A DNA stretch of 49,320 nt, taken from positions 1 to 49,320 of the forward strand of contig PNLU01000012.1 in assembly GCA_013823245.1 (NCBI GenBank), in the 5' to 3' direction. A program made the translations under genes and the position numbers. This DNA comes from Alcanivorax sp. Lineage in GTDB: Bacteria > Pseudomonadota > Gammaproteobacteria > Pseudomonadales > Alcanivoracaceae. The notes under the pieces are model-generated. The model worked only from the letters and a program-made list of their open reading frames with translations, was not told the origin of the DNA and searched no databases. Position 1 is the stretch's first letter. The number at the start of each line of letters is the position of its first letter. Shown one piece after another: positions 35,393-43,615 of this stretch.

Positions 35393-37132
35393 TTATGGCT
35401 TGGTTCTGTTTTGCCGCCGCATATTTTCTACAGCTAATGCAAAATCAGCGTTGGTAACGTCTTCTTGCCAACGAGACCAGAAATCTATTGTTGCACTCAA
35501 TGGCTTTTCAGTAGGAGGATCAATTTTTATTCTACTCGGTAGAAGTACCGAGTCACCGACAACCATAGCCTCCCCTACATCCATGATGGGCAATGCTTCC
35601 AAGAGGCTTTCCAGGCTTTCAGGCAGTAATTTTCGAACGGTTGCTTGGTCATCCGCATTTGTTAAACGCAATGAAATGATGTTGTTACACTGGCTGAGGA
35701 TGGTAGCGCTCACATCTGAAGGTCGTTGGCTCACAATCATGAGTGCAACGCCGTACTTCCTGCCTTCTTTGGCTATCTTCTCAAATGCTTCGACCGCTCT
35801 ACGTTCAACTGGGTTGCCCTCTTTTCTTGGCAGATATAAGTGAGCTTCATCACAGACAAACGCAACTGGCCTGCGGCCGTTCGGATCAGTCCAGAACTGA
35901 ACCTGATAAATAATTCGAGCAACTAGGCCAATAATAACTGGCAATATGTCAGCAGGAACCTCTGAGAAGTCGATCACTTTAATACTTTTCTTCTGCTTTC
36001 CAAAACCCATCAGTTTCTCAGCAATCATGCTCAGCGAATCGTATTGGTTGTACTTATCTGGACTATTGAATAAGAATCCGTATCGTCGGTCGTTCAAGCG
36101 ACTTGCCATGCGAACTAACAATCTAGAAAATTCACCGTTGAATGGGCCATTTTTAGGACCTCTTGACCCTTCAACCTTTTCTTCGTTTAGATATTTAAGT
36201 TTCCCAATAACCTCATCCAAGGAGTATGGAATTGGACTGTCTAGAGTAAAAGACTGCAATAAATCGGTTCGACCATTCGCTTGTAAGAACTCTTTCTTTT
36301 GCCCTGTAATTGCATCTTGCACAACCACAACTTGGTTATGTGCGCTGAACTCGCTGCGGTCGACAAATAATGACTGAATCTCTTCCGAGTTGAGTAACCA
36401 GTACGGCAGAAAGAGCAGTGACTCGTCATCTACGTCAACCTCATCCGGCCCTGGCACTCTCAATTGCTTGGCATAAGAAAGTTCCTTGTACTCACCATGC
36501 AGGTCGAATACAACAAGATTTGAAGATGGTAGTTTTGAACTTCTTTCCAGAATAGAGGCTACTGTCCATGATTTACCAGAGCCGGTACTACCAAGTAAAG
36601 CGGCATGTCGTTGGAACAACTTATTCCCATCAACATAAGCGCGTGCGTTTTCATTAAGCTTATAAGAGCCCAACTCCAGTGAATGCTCTCCATCGCCACA
36701 TTCAGAAATCACACGCATGAACTCTTCTAGGTGAGCGTCTTTAAGTACGTAACAGGTTGAGTCGATTTCAGGGACGTGATCAAGCGAACGTGAAAACTTG
36801 TATTTTTGGACAACTGCATCCCAGCGGGCTGCACCCATCAACGTGATCTTGACTGTGTTTACTACACTATCTTCAAAGGCATCTATCTCGTCAGCATCAT
36901 CTTCAGGCGCTTCCAGAGTAAGTGGCTGAGTGACTACCGCTTTGATGACTTTATCAATCATGCCAATCAACCAGCATTCAGTTGCACCGCTAAGTTGCAC
37001 GGTTATAAGCTGTCCAACTCTGGCTTTACGTAGATCCTTGTCACTATTTACCAGAATGGTTATTTTTCGGGTGTCAACTTCACGGATGTTGCCAAGTGTG
37101 TAGCTGTCATCATTGAAAGTAAAAAGCGCCAT
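35393..37132 (-). CDS. HerA-family ATPase of a SIR2-HerA defence pair
   Basis: 579 residues. An N-terminal HAS-barrel-like domain precedes a FtsK/HerA motor: Walker A GSTGSGKS (181-188), Walker B VAFVCDEAH (423-431), then SQRPSDVS (about 468-475) and the C-terminal conserved tract IISLRLTNADD. HerA proteins form hexameric DNA-dependent ATPases. Paired with SIR2 they constitute an anti-phage complex (Nezha). AGGAGG lies just before the ATG, and the SIR2 stop is one base away, so the two proteins are made together. Visibly richer in A and T than the flanking chromosome. Confidence 0.93.
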   Translation of the reverse strand: MALFTFNDDSYTLGNIREVDTRKITILVNSDKDLRKARVGQLITVQLSGATECWLIGMIDKVIKAVVTQPLTLEAPEDDADEIDAFEDSVVNTVKITLMGAARWDAVVQKYKFSRSLDHVPEIDSTCYVLKDAHLEEFMRVISECGDGEHSLELGSYKLNENARAYVDGNKLFQRHAALLGSTGSGKSWTVASILERSSKLPSSNLVVFDLHGEYKELSYAKQLRVPGPDEVDVDDESLLFLPYWLLNSEEIQSLFVDRSEFSAHNQVVVVQDAITGQKKEFLQANGRTDLLQSFTLDSPIPYSLDEVIGKLKYLNEEKVEGSRGPKNGPFNGEFSRLLVRMASRLNDRRYGFLFNSPDKYNQYDSLSMIAEKLMGFGKQKKSIKVIDFSEVPADILPVIIGLVARIIYQVQFWTDPNGRRPVAFVCDEAHLYLPRKEGNPVERRAVEAFEKIAKEGRKYGVALMIVSQRPSDVSATILSQCNNIISLRLTNADDQATVRKLLPESLESLLEALPIMDVGEAMVVGDSVLLPSRIKIDPPTEKPLSATIDFWSRWQEDVTNADFALAVENMRRQNRTKP

Positions 37133-37133
37133 G

Positions 37134-38219
37134 TTACCCTCCTAAAAATTCCTTGGTGAAAGCGTCAAAACGCCATAGTTCCTTGTCATCTACATGTAGC
37201 CAGTTATTAAACTTTGAGTTGTAGATTCTGCTTTTGTCTGAGTCAGTCTGTTTGCAGATAAGCCACATATTCGGACATTTACGTAGCCACTCTTCAATTC
37301 TTGCGTTTGAATCCCGAGTAATTACCAATGCACGGCAATGGTCTTGCTCAAGCTTTTGCCTAAACGCGTTGTTAACAAGCTGGGAATCGTTGAAGCCAAA
37401 CCCCAAAAATAAAAAGCTAGTATGGTTTCCTACAGCCGCGTCGTACTCAGCTAACTGCGCTCTGTCCTTGTGTAATCTTTGATATTTGGCCGTGCCAGGA
37501 GTAATAACGGCCCGCACAACGCCGTCAGGTTTGTTGAGTATCCAGCTGTTACATTCAACAAGCTGAGCCTCCCATTCAAATGTATTTAACGAACCGTGCG
37601 GCTTGTGTAGTCGGACATGCTTGCATTCAACAACTCTTAATGGCGGCCTTGCCTTACCAAGACCTTTCTGAATAGATTGAACTGACTTTTTCGCCTCACT
37701 CCAGTCGTAGCGCCGAAGGAGCCCGCCGTGAAACCCGGTAATGTAGGGAATCTTGTGCCGGACTAAGGCGTATTCAGCCAATAAATCGTAATTTGGCGTA
37801 GCGAGGTGAAGTTGTTTATCGGCCTGCGGCAAAGCTTCAACCAGCTTTTTCAATAGTGAGCCAGCGGGCCAATCGCGTGAGCCAGACATGATTGAATGAG
37901 CGTAAGCGTTATCGTGGTTTGCGACAAAACCGGCAGCAAGTTCGACTATTCGATTGGTCAGGGCCTCATCCTTGATGAAGTCCATTGCGGATTCAAAATC
38001 ATGAGTATCGGCATCGAGAGCAGAGACAACTTGCTGCCATTGCTGTGCTTGTTCTTCGGTCATTCCATGAGCAAGCTCGGCCCGAAGGTAACGCTCAAGA
38101 GCTGGCATCCCAAAATTCAGGTCAAGTGCACATGAAGTGCCTGTTCCAAATAATACAAACGGCTTGTCTGTAAAAAACTCAGCAATCGCTTGATATGCAA
38201 CGTCCTTTGTTAGCTCCAC
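37134..38219 (-). CDS. SIR2-family NADase-like protein of a SIR2-HerA defence pair
   Basis: 361 residues. The SIR2 Rossmann features are FGTGTSCALDL (residues 24-34, dinucleotide loop), TPNYDLL (141-147, the T-x-N-x-D motif), KPHGSLN (206-212, catalytic-type His208) and FLGFGFNDSQ (271-280). Defence SIR2 proteins deplete NAD+ when their partner senses phage; here the partner is the adjoining HerA. It starts at GTG with GGGGG six bases upstream, 10 bases after hsdS. I infer NADase and not deacetylase from the absence of the zinc-ribbon cysteines. AT-rich relative to its surroundings. Confidence 0.9.
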   Translation of the reverse strand: MELTKDVAYQAIAEFFTDKPFVLFGTGTSCALDLNFGMPALERYLRAELAHGMTEEQAQQWQQVVSALDADTHDFESAMDFIKDEALTNRIVELAAGFVANHDNAYAHSIMSGSRDWPAGSLLKKLVEALPQADKQLHLATPNYDLLAEYALVRHKIPYITGFHGGLLRRYDWSEAKKSVQSIQKGLGKARPPLRVVECKHVRLHKPHGSLNTFEWEAQLVECNSWILNKPDGVVRAVITPGTAKYQRLHKDRAQLAEYDAAVGNHTSFLFLGFGFNDSQLVNNAFRQKLEQDHCRALVITRDSNARIEEWLRKCPNMWLICKQTDSDKSRIYNSKFNNWLHVDDKELWRFDAFTKEFLGG

Positions 38220-38229
38220 GCGCAGCCCC

Positions 38230-39474
38230 CTAGCTCACCAAAACTCGTCGCTTACCAGTCAACAACTGCTGCATCAGCGCCTTCTTCTCTCTCCTTAGCG
38301 CGTCGAGCTTTTTTTGTAGGGCAATGATTTCCTGCTCGGCAGAGGAAAGCACAGTGGCTATTTTTTTTTGCTCTTCCAAGATTGGGACAGGCACTTTCAG
38401 TGAGAAGAAATCTGAGGGTTTTACATTAAGCAAGCCATGTGCACGACCACCCTCATGGGCAATTTGAGATAACCCTTGATTGAGCAACCCAGATTCAAAG
38501 TAGTGCTCCCAATAATCAATATCCGCTTTAGTTTCATCTGATATTTCAAAGCAAATATAGAGCGTGGTAACCACGCCGTCTGCATAGCGATTCAATCTTT
38601 TGATTGCGCCCATCGGATAGCCATTTGAATAGCTCTTGTTGTATGCAAACTGCCCTTGCTTTAGAAGGAAGTAACCATCAAGTGTTTCAGATGCGACAGT
38701 TTTTTTAAAAAAGTCCTCCTGTCTAATCAAGCCATGCTGCCCTGAAATAGTAACGACGTTATTGCTTTGCCCATTGTTCTTTGTTGTTACTCGGTCGAAT
38801 AGCTTGGAAAGCTTGGAAGCTTCCCAATCCCCACTAAACCCAACCCCATTCTTATCCAGCAGGCGTTTTTTGCCGGTGAGCAGTTGTTGCATCAGGGCTT
38901 TTTTCTGCTGCTGGCTGTTTGCGAGCAACTGTTCGGTGGTGGTGATGGCCTTGTCCCAGGTGGAGAGGATTTGGGCGATTTTCTTTTGTTCTTGAATCGG
39001 GGGGACAAGCACCGGTATTTTCTCAAGCGAGGCTTTATTGAGTTTGTATCTACCAGCGCCTTGCCGACTAAGAAAGCTAAAAATGTCGCGATGCATAAAG
39101 TAGTAGTAAAACCATTCTCTAGACGCCTTTTTAGTACCCTCAATAATATGAGCATGGTTGTTGACAGTGCATTTTCCATCAACAAGTTGCGTCATGGACT
39201 GTGACTCGTGTTTCAAGAAGTGATCGCCATCTTCTCCGATCAGTGCGTAGCTTCCGTCTTGTTGAAAAGTATCTATATAGCCTTGAATTTTTGTAGGGCC
39301 GTAATATGGATGCTCCCCAGGATTCTTCTCTCTCTCGTCCTCGCTAATCGGTTTTCTCAGGTTATTTCTGATATGAAACGCTTTTCCGACATAATCAAAG
39401 ACCCAACCATCAGGCACAAACTTTACCCGTGCCTGCATAAGCTCAAGTTGCGAATAGCGGGCATCACGCACCAT
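38230..39474 (-). CDS. hsdS: Type I restriction specificity subunit S
   Basis: 414 residues, full length with two target-recognition domains. The two conserved helical linkers are near copies: EQKKIAQILSTWDKA...KKALMQQLLTGK (about 162-202) and EQKKIATVLSSAEQE...KKALMQQLLTGK (about 369-408). HsdS selects the bipartite methylation/cleavage site. AGGAG is 7 bases before the ATG at 39474, which overlaps the hsdM stop by 11 bases. The recognition domains are AT-rich whereas the linker between them is GC-rich, consistent with domain exchange. Confidence 0.95.
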   Translation of the reverse strand: MVRDARYSQLELMQARVKFVPDGWVFDYVGKAFHIRNNLRKPISEDEREKNPGEHPYYGPTKIQGYIDTFQQDGSYALIGEDGDHFLKHESQSMTQLVDGKCTVNNHAHIIEGTKKASREWFYYYFMHRDIFSFLSRQGAGRYKLNKASLEKIPVLVPPIQEQKKIAQILSTWDKAITTTEQLLANSQQQKKALMQQLLTGKKRLLDKNGVGFSGDWEASKLSKLFDRVTTKNNGQSNNVVTISGQHGLIRQEDFFKKTVASETLDGYFLLKQGQFAYNKSYSNGYPMGAIKRLNRYADGVVTTLYICFEISDETKADIDYWEHYFESGLLNQGLSQIAHEGGRAHGLLNVKPSDFFSLKVPVPILEEQKKIATVLSSAEQEIIALQKKLDALRREKKALMQQLLTGKRRVLVS

Positions 39475-40987
39475 AACCCAGCTCCTCCAAGTACTTAGCC
39501 ATCTCGGATTCGAGCTCGGCAAGCTGGGCCTTCAGCTTCTCGCGCTCGGTGCGCACGGCCATCATGTCGATCTCCTCTTCCTCTTCAAAGGTATCGACAT
39601 AGCGCGGTATATTCAGGTTGTAGTCGTTCTCCTTGATCTCATCGAGGCTGGCAAGGTAAGCATATTTATCGACATTCTCACGCGCACGATAGGTTTCAAT
39701 GATCTTGAGAATGTTTTCATCGGCCAGCAGGTTCTGGTTTTTCCCGGCTTTGAATTCGCGACTGGCATCGATAAACAACACCTTGTCGTCGCTCTTGGCT
39801 TTCTTGAAGATCAGGATGGCTGCAGGAATGCCGGTGCCGTAAAACAGCTTTTCCGGCAGACCGATAACGGCATCAAGCAGGTTCTCCTCAATCAGCTGCT
39901 GGCGAATCTTGCCTTCGCTGGAGCCCCGGAACAGCACACCATGGGGCACTACAACGCCCATGCGTCCGCTTTTCGGCTTCAGGGTTTCGATCATGTGCAG
40001 AATAAAGGCGTAGTCACCTTTCGTTTTCGGCGGCACGCCACGGCGGAAACGGCTGAACTTGTCGTGCTCGGCTTCGTCATGGCCCCACTTGTCCAGGCTG
40101 AACGGCGGGTTGGCGGTCACAATATCGAACAGCATCAGGTTGCCGTTCTTGTCCAGCAGCTTGGGGTTGCGGATGGTGTCGCCCCATTCGATCTTGTGGT
40201 TGTCCTCCCCGTGCAGAAACATATTCATCTTGGCCAGCGACCAGGTGGAGCCGATGGCTTCCTGGCCGTACAACGCATAGCTTTTGCTGTTGTGGTTGTT
40301 CCGCACCTTGCTGCCGCACTTCATCAGCAGCGAGGCAGAGCCACAAGCCGGGTCACAGATGGTGTCGCCCGGTTGCGGGTCGAGCAGCTCGGCAATCAGG
40401 TTGCTGACTTCTGGCGGGGTATAGAATTCGCCAGCCTTCTGGCCGCCGCTGGCCGCGAAGTTCTTGATCAGGTATTCGTAGCCGTTGCCGATTACGTCCA
40501 ATGTGCCGACGCGGCTGGGCTTGAGGTTCAGCTCGGGCTTGGCGAAGTCTTCCAGCAGGTGGCGCAGGATGGTGTTCTTCTGCTTTTCTTCACCGAGCTT
40601 GTCGGTGTTGAAGGAGATGTCCTGGAACACGCTTTTGCCGGCGTCCTTCAGCTTGGTGCCGTTGGCCTCTTCGATGGCATGCAGGGCCTGGTCAATGCGC
40701 TCGCCGTTGCCGGGCTCGTGGCGGCGCTCATACAGGGAGTAGAAGGAGGCGTCTTTCGGCAGCACGAAGCGCTCGTTCTTCATCATCTCTTCGATCAGTT
40801 CCGGCTCGTTGTCGTACTGGGCCTTGTAGCCGTCATAGTGATCTTGCCAGACATCCGAGATGTACTTGAGGAACAGCATGGTGAGAATGAAGTCCTTGTA
40901 GGTATCGGCGCTGATGGTGCCACGAAAGGTATCGCAGGCATTCCACAGGGCCTTGTTGATGCTGTCCTGGTTGATCTTGTCACTCAT
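39464..40987 (-). CDS. hsdM: Type I modification methylase subunit M
   Basis: 507 residues. An N-terminal HsdM helical domain precedes an N6-adenine methylase: GEFYTP (186-191), motif I DPACGSASL (212-220) and motif IV NPPF (293-296). It methylates host sites as part of M2S and supplies the SAM site for the R2M2S2 complex. The ATG overlaps the stop of the preceding half-HsdS-like gene by 8 bases, so both are one operon. Confidence 0.97.
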   Translation of the reverse strand: MSDKINQDSINKALWNACDTFRGTISADTYKDFILTMLFLKYISDVWQDHYDGYKAQYDNEPELIEEMMKNERFVLPKDASFYSLYERRHEPGNGERIDQALHAIEEANGTKLKDAGKSVFQDISFNTDKLGEEKQKNTILRHLLEDFAKPELNLKPSRVGTLDVIGNGYEYLIKNFAASGGQKAGEFYTPPEVSNLIAELLDPQPGDTICDPACGSASLLMKCGSKVRNNHNSKSYALYGQEAIGSTWSLAKMNMFLHGEDNHKIEWGDTIRNPKLLDKNGNLMLFDIVTANPPFSLDKWGHDEAEHDKFSRFRRGVPPKTKGDYAFILHMIETLKPKSGRMGVVVPHGVLFRGSSEGKIRQQLIEENLLDAVIGLPEKLFYGTGIPAAILIFKKAKSDDKVLFIDASREFKAGKNQNLLADENILKIIETYRARENVDKYAYLASLDEIKENDYNLNIPRYVDTFEEEEEIDMMAVRTEREKLKAQLAELESEMAKYLEELGYGA

Positions 40988-41576
40988 TCTCTGACTCTCC
41001 GTGGATCAATTTGCTGAACATGCCGGCCAGCATGGTCTCTCTGTTCTGTGCCAAGGCGGCGTAGAGCGCCCGTTCTTCGTCCCACAGGTGCTGCAGGCGG
41101 AGGATCTGTTCTTGCACGCCCGGCGCCGGCACCGGCACCGGCACCTGTAGCAGCGCCGCCTTGGAGATGGATGCGATACTGGTGCCGCGCCGATGCTCCG
41201 CTATCAGTTTCTGGGTGGGCGGGTAGTTCAACACCCAGCAAAGATAAGCCGGCAGCACTTGGGCCGCGCCCTTCACCGTCAGGATCAGGAACTGGCTGGA
41301 GGGGACTACCGGATGGCCGGAGTGCGGGCCATCGAACAATGCAGAGCGATTGTGGTTGCCCTTGGCGGCCAGCAGCACCTCTCCCTCCTTGAGTGCCGGC
41401 ATTTCGCCGGCGCCTTCCCATTGGGCGAGCGGCAGGTTGCGCGGTTGCACCACGGTCACGTCCCGCAGGTCGCCGATTTGTACCGCGTGCACGGGTGCCC
41501 CGGCGGCGCCTTCACGGGGCGCCCGGAAGGTGTAGCCTGTGCGAACTTCGGCGATGTCTGCGATCTGCGTGAGCAC
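40980..41576 (-). CDS. Half-size HsdS-like specificity protein
   Basis: 198 residues, resembling a single HsdS recognition domain plus one helical linker: IADIAEVRTGYTFRAP at the start, LPLAQWEG..., SSQFLILTVKG, YLCWVLNYP, and the linker VPVPAPGVQEQILRLQHL...RETMLAGMFSKLIHG. GTG 41576 has AGAGG 6 bases upstream and lies downstream of a good promoter; the frame is open to a GTG at 41675, which would be upstream of that promoter. It is much richer in G+C than hsdS and is not a copy of either half. Its role beside a complete HsdS is unknown. Confidence 0.75.
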   Translation of the reverse strand: MLTQIADIAEVRTGYTFRAPREGAAGAPVHAVQIGDLRDVTVVQPRNLPLAQWEGAGEMPALKEGEVLLAAKGNHNRSALFDGPHSGHPVVPSSQFLILTVKGAAQVLPAYLCWVLNYPPTQKLIAEHRRGTSIASISKAALLQVPVPVPAPGVQEQILRLQHLWDEERALYAALAQNRETMLAGMFSKLIHGESENE

Positions 41577-41633
41577 CAAGCACCTCTTATCTTTTCCCTG
41601 CCAAATCTTCTGCAATAGGCGAGCTACAACCCG

Positions 41634-41662
41634 ATAATGATGGGCAGCATCCACCTCGTCAA
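41634..41662 (-). promoter_or_regulatory. Promoter of the restriction/SIR2-HerA operon
   Basis: Minus strand TTGACG (41662-41657), 17-base spacer, CATTAT (41639-41634). Predicted transcription starts about 50 bases before the GTG at 41576. It is the only convincing promoter I see for the seven-gene minus-strand run, though internal promoters before SIR2 or hsdR cannot be excluded. Confidence 0.6.
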
Positions 41663-41735
41663 CTAAATTTATCACTGTAGCAAGACTACTGTTTTATGGG
41701 ATCTCCTGTGATGCTGCATGCAATATTGATAAAAT

Positions 41736-41760
41736 AGACAGAAAAGCGGACAGTATGTCT
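41736..41760. promoter_or_regulatory. Inverted repeat upstream of the AbiE-like pair
   Basis: AGACA (41736-41740) and TGTCT (41756-41760) are inverted around a 15-base spacer in an AT-rich stretch between the two divergent operons. AbiEi antitoxins repress their own promoter through such repeats. TTGATA at 41726 and AT-rich runs near 41765-41774 are possible promoter parts. Tentative. Confidence 0.3.
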
Positions 41761-41789
41761 GGTTTATATATAAATATGGCATATTCATC

Positions 41790-42428
41790 ATGATTGAGCG
41801 TACAGCAGCAGAGCAAATCAGGAGCGAAATCCTCAAGTCCGGCCCCGGGTCGGTCTTTACGGCCTCGCGCTTTCACGGGCTGGGGGCGGAGCCTGGCACC
41901 GTGGAGCGCACACTTGGTCGCCTCGCGCAGAAGGGCAGCATCCGGCGTATTGGCCATGGGCTCTATTACTACCCGGAGTCCGGGACACTTTTTGGAGCGC
42001 TGCCCCCCAAGCCGGAAGCGGTTGCCCGGGCATTGACCGAGGGCGCCCCGCTGGTGCCATCCGGGCCTGTGGCGCTGCACCGCCTTGGCCTGACTACCCA
42101 GGTGCCCATGAAGTACTCGTACCTGACCAGCCGTAGCCCGAGGACAGAGCAGCTCGGCAAGATCCGGGTGGAGCTGCACAAGGTACCGGCACGGCGCCTG
42201 ACCGGCGCCGGCACCAAGGCCGGCGAGATCCTGAGTGCGATCGAGTATGTCGGCCAGAAGGAAGCCGGCTCTAGCGAGTTCTGTGGCAAGATTGCTCGCA
42301 AGCTCACCGAGCAGGAACTGCTGCAGCTGGAACAGGCTGCTGCCCCCCGATTTGTCTGGGTGCGGAAGGTGGTGGAGAAAATTGGCAAGACATGGAGGTC
42401 AATGGATGAGTGCACTGCTGACATTTGA
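41790..42428 (+). CDS. AbiEi-type antitoxin, type IV toxin-antitoxin
   Basis: 212 residues. A winged helix-turn-helix at residues 15-60 (FTASRFHGLGAEPGTVERTLGRLAQKG, split in the family's way) precedes the AbiEi C-terminal domain with LVPSGPVALHRLGLT, as in DUF6088/AbiEi antitoxins. It would repress the operon and counter the nucleotidyltransferase toxin encoded next. The downstream ATG lies within its final codons (23-base overlap), the usual AbiE arrangement. Confidence 0.85.
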   Translation: MIERTAAEQIRSEILKSGPGSVFTASRFHGLGAEPGTVERTLGRLAQKGSIRRIGHGLYYYPESGTLFGALPPKPEAVARALTEGAPLVPSGPVALHRLGLTTQVPMKYSYLTSRSPRTEQLGKIRVELHKVPARRLTGAGTKAGEILSAIEYVGQKEAGSSEFCGKIARKLTEQELLQLEQAAAPRFVWVRKVVEKIGKTWRSMDECTADI

Positions 42429-43440
42429 TTTGGAGGAACGGGCAGAAGTCTTCAGGGTGGCTGAGCAGGATCTCGGCCTACCGGCACATGTGCTGGAGAA
42501 GGATTTCTGGGTCACTTACCTGCTGCACGTTCTATTCCAGGAACTGGATCTGCCCGTAAGGATGATGTTCAAGGGGGGCACCAGTCTCTCCAAGTGTTAT
42601 CGGGTGATCGAGCGCTTTTCAGAGGACATCGATCTGGCTCTGGATCGGGAGGATCTGGGATTTGGTGGTGAGGATGCTCCTGAAGCGCAGACATCCAACA
42701 ACCAAATGGGCAAAAAGCTCAAAGCCTTGAAGGCTGCCGGCACAGAATACGTTGCTGAGCTTCTACACCCTGCCTTGCAACAGTACCTGGAAGACGATCT
42801 GGACGAGGAGTTTTCCCTCTTCATTGATGAAGACAATCCGGACAATATACTTTTCATCTACCCAAGATGCCTCGACGATGAGGCCTATGGCGATGCCAAC
42901 TATGTCAAGCCGGTGGTGCTAATCGAGACCGGCACAAAAGCTGCTCATGAGCCGGTGGATGAAATCAGCATCTCTCCGCTCATCACCCAGTCCGATAGTG
43001 TTGCCGATGCCGCGCCATCGATTGCCGATGACTGCACCACCGTTCGCACGCTACGAATCGAGCGGACATTCTGGGAGAAGATTACTTTCCTGCATCAGCA
43101 GAACAGCAGCAATGCACCCGATAAGGTCAAGGACCGATTGAGTCGGCACCTCTATGACATCGCCATGATCTCCTTTTCTGAGCATGGCGAGGATTGCCTT
43201 GAAACACTCGATCTTCTAAGTGAAGTCGCTCAGCACAAGAGCGTTTACTTCAAGCAGGGAGGGGTTGACTACATGGAGGCTTGCAATGGCGGGCTGCGGC
43301 TGGTCATGACATCTGAGATGGAAGCCGCTTTCAGGGCTGACTATGAGCGGATGGACGAAATGTTTTATGGAGATGTGCCAGAATTCGACGAGATTGTCGC
43401 TGAGCTTCGGCGTATTGAAGAGGTGGTTAATCAGGCTTGA
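42406..43440 (+). CDS. AbiEii-type nucleotidyltransferase toxin
   Basis: 344 residues. The DNA-polymerase-beta-like motifs are GGTSLSK (57-63) and RFSEDIDLAL (70-79), which match AbiEii motifs I and II; ERTFWEKITFLHQ and KDRLSRHLYDIAMI mark the later conserved segments. AbiEii proteins transfer nucleotides (for MenT relatives, to tRNA acceptor ends) and halt growth on phage infection. GGAGGT lies about 6 bases before the ATG. The upstream part of the open frame is antitoxin shadow. Confidence 0.9.
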   Translation: MSALLTFDLEERAEVFRVAEQDLGLPAHVLEKDFWVTYLLHVLFQELDLPVRMMFKGGTSLSKCYRVIERFSEDIDLALDREDLGFGGEDAPEAQTSNNQMGKKLKALKAAGTEYVAELLHPALQQYLEDDLDEEFSLFIDEDNPDNILFIYPRCLDDEAYGDANYVKPVVLIETGTKAAHEPVDEISISPLITQSDSVADAAPSIADDCTTVRTLRIERTFWEKITFLHQQNSSNAPDKVKDRLSRHLYDIAMISFSEHGEDCLETLDLLSEVAQHKSVYFKQGGVDYMEACNGGLRLVMTSEMEAAFRADYERMDEMFYGDVPEFDEIVAELRRIEEVVNQA

Positions 43441-43615
43441 ATGCGCGATGGCGGGGCCGCCTCAAGCAACCCGGCGCAAAGTCACTGGCATTTTCAGCCA
43501 TGACGAAAGTGGACTGCGCTACGGTCCGGAGATTGTTTCCTGATCTCTGGCATCCCCACGCCCAAGCTGGTGTAATCAGCTTTTATCGTCTCCACGACGC
43601 TGATCGAGGCGCCCC
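43441..43615. other. Right edge of the accessory block
   Basis: 175 bases between the AbiEii toxin and ltrA. A small hairpin (43564-43569 with 43577-43582, AAGCTG/CAGCTT) is followed by TTATC, a weak terminator candidate. I see no gene, integrase remnant or copy of the tRNA end here. Confidence 0.35.

Noticed and set aside
37134-38219. SIR2 protein as a sirtuin deacetylase
   Set aside because: The zinc-ribbon cysteine pairs of sirtuins are absent and the HerA partner points to the defence NADase group.
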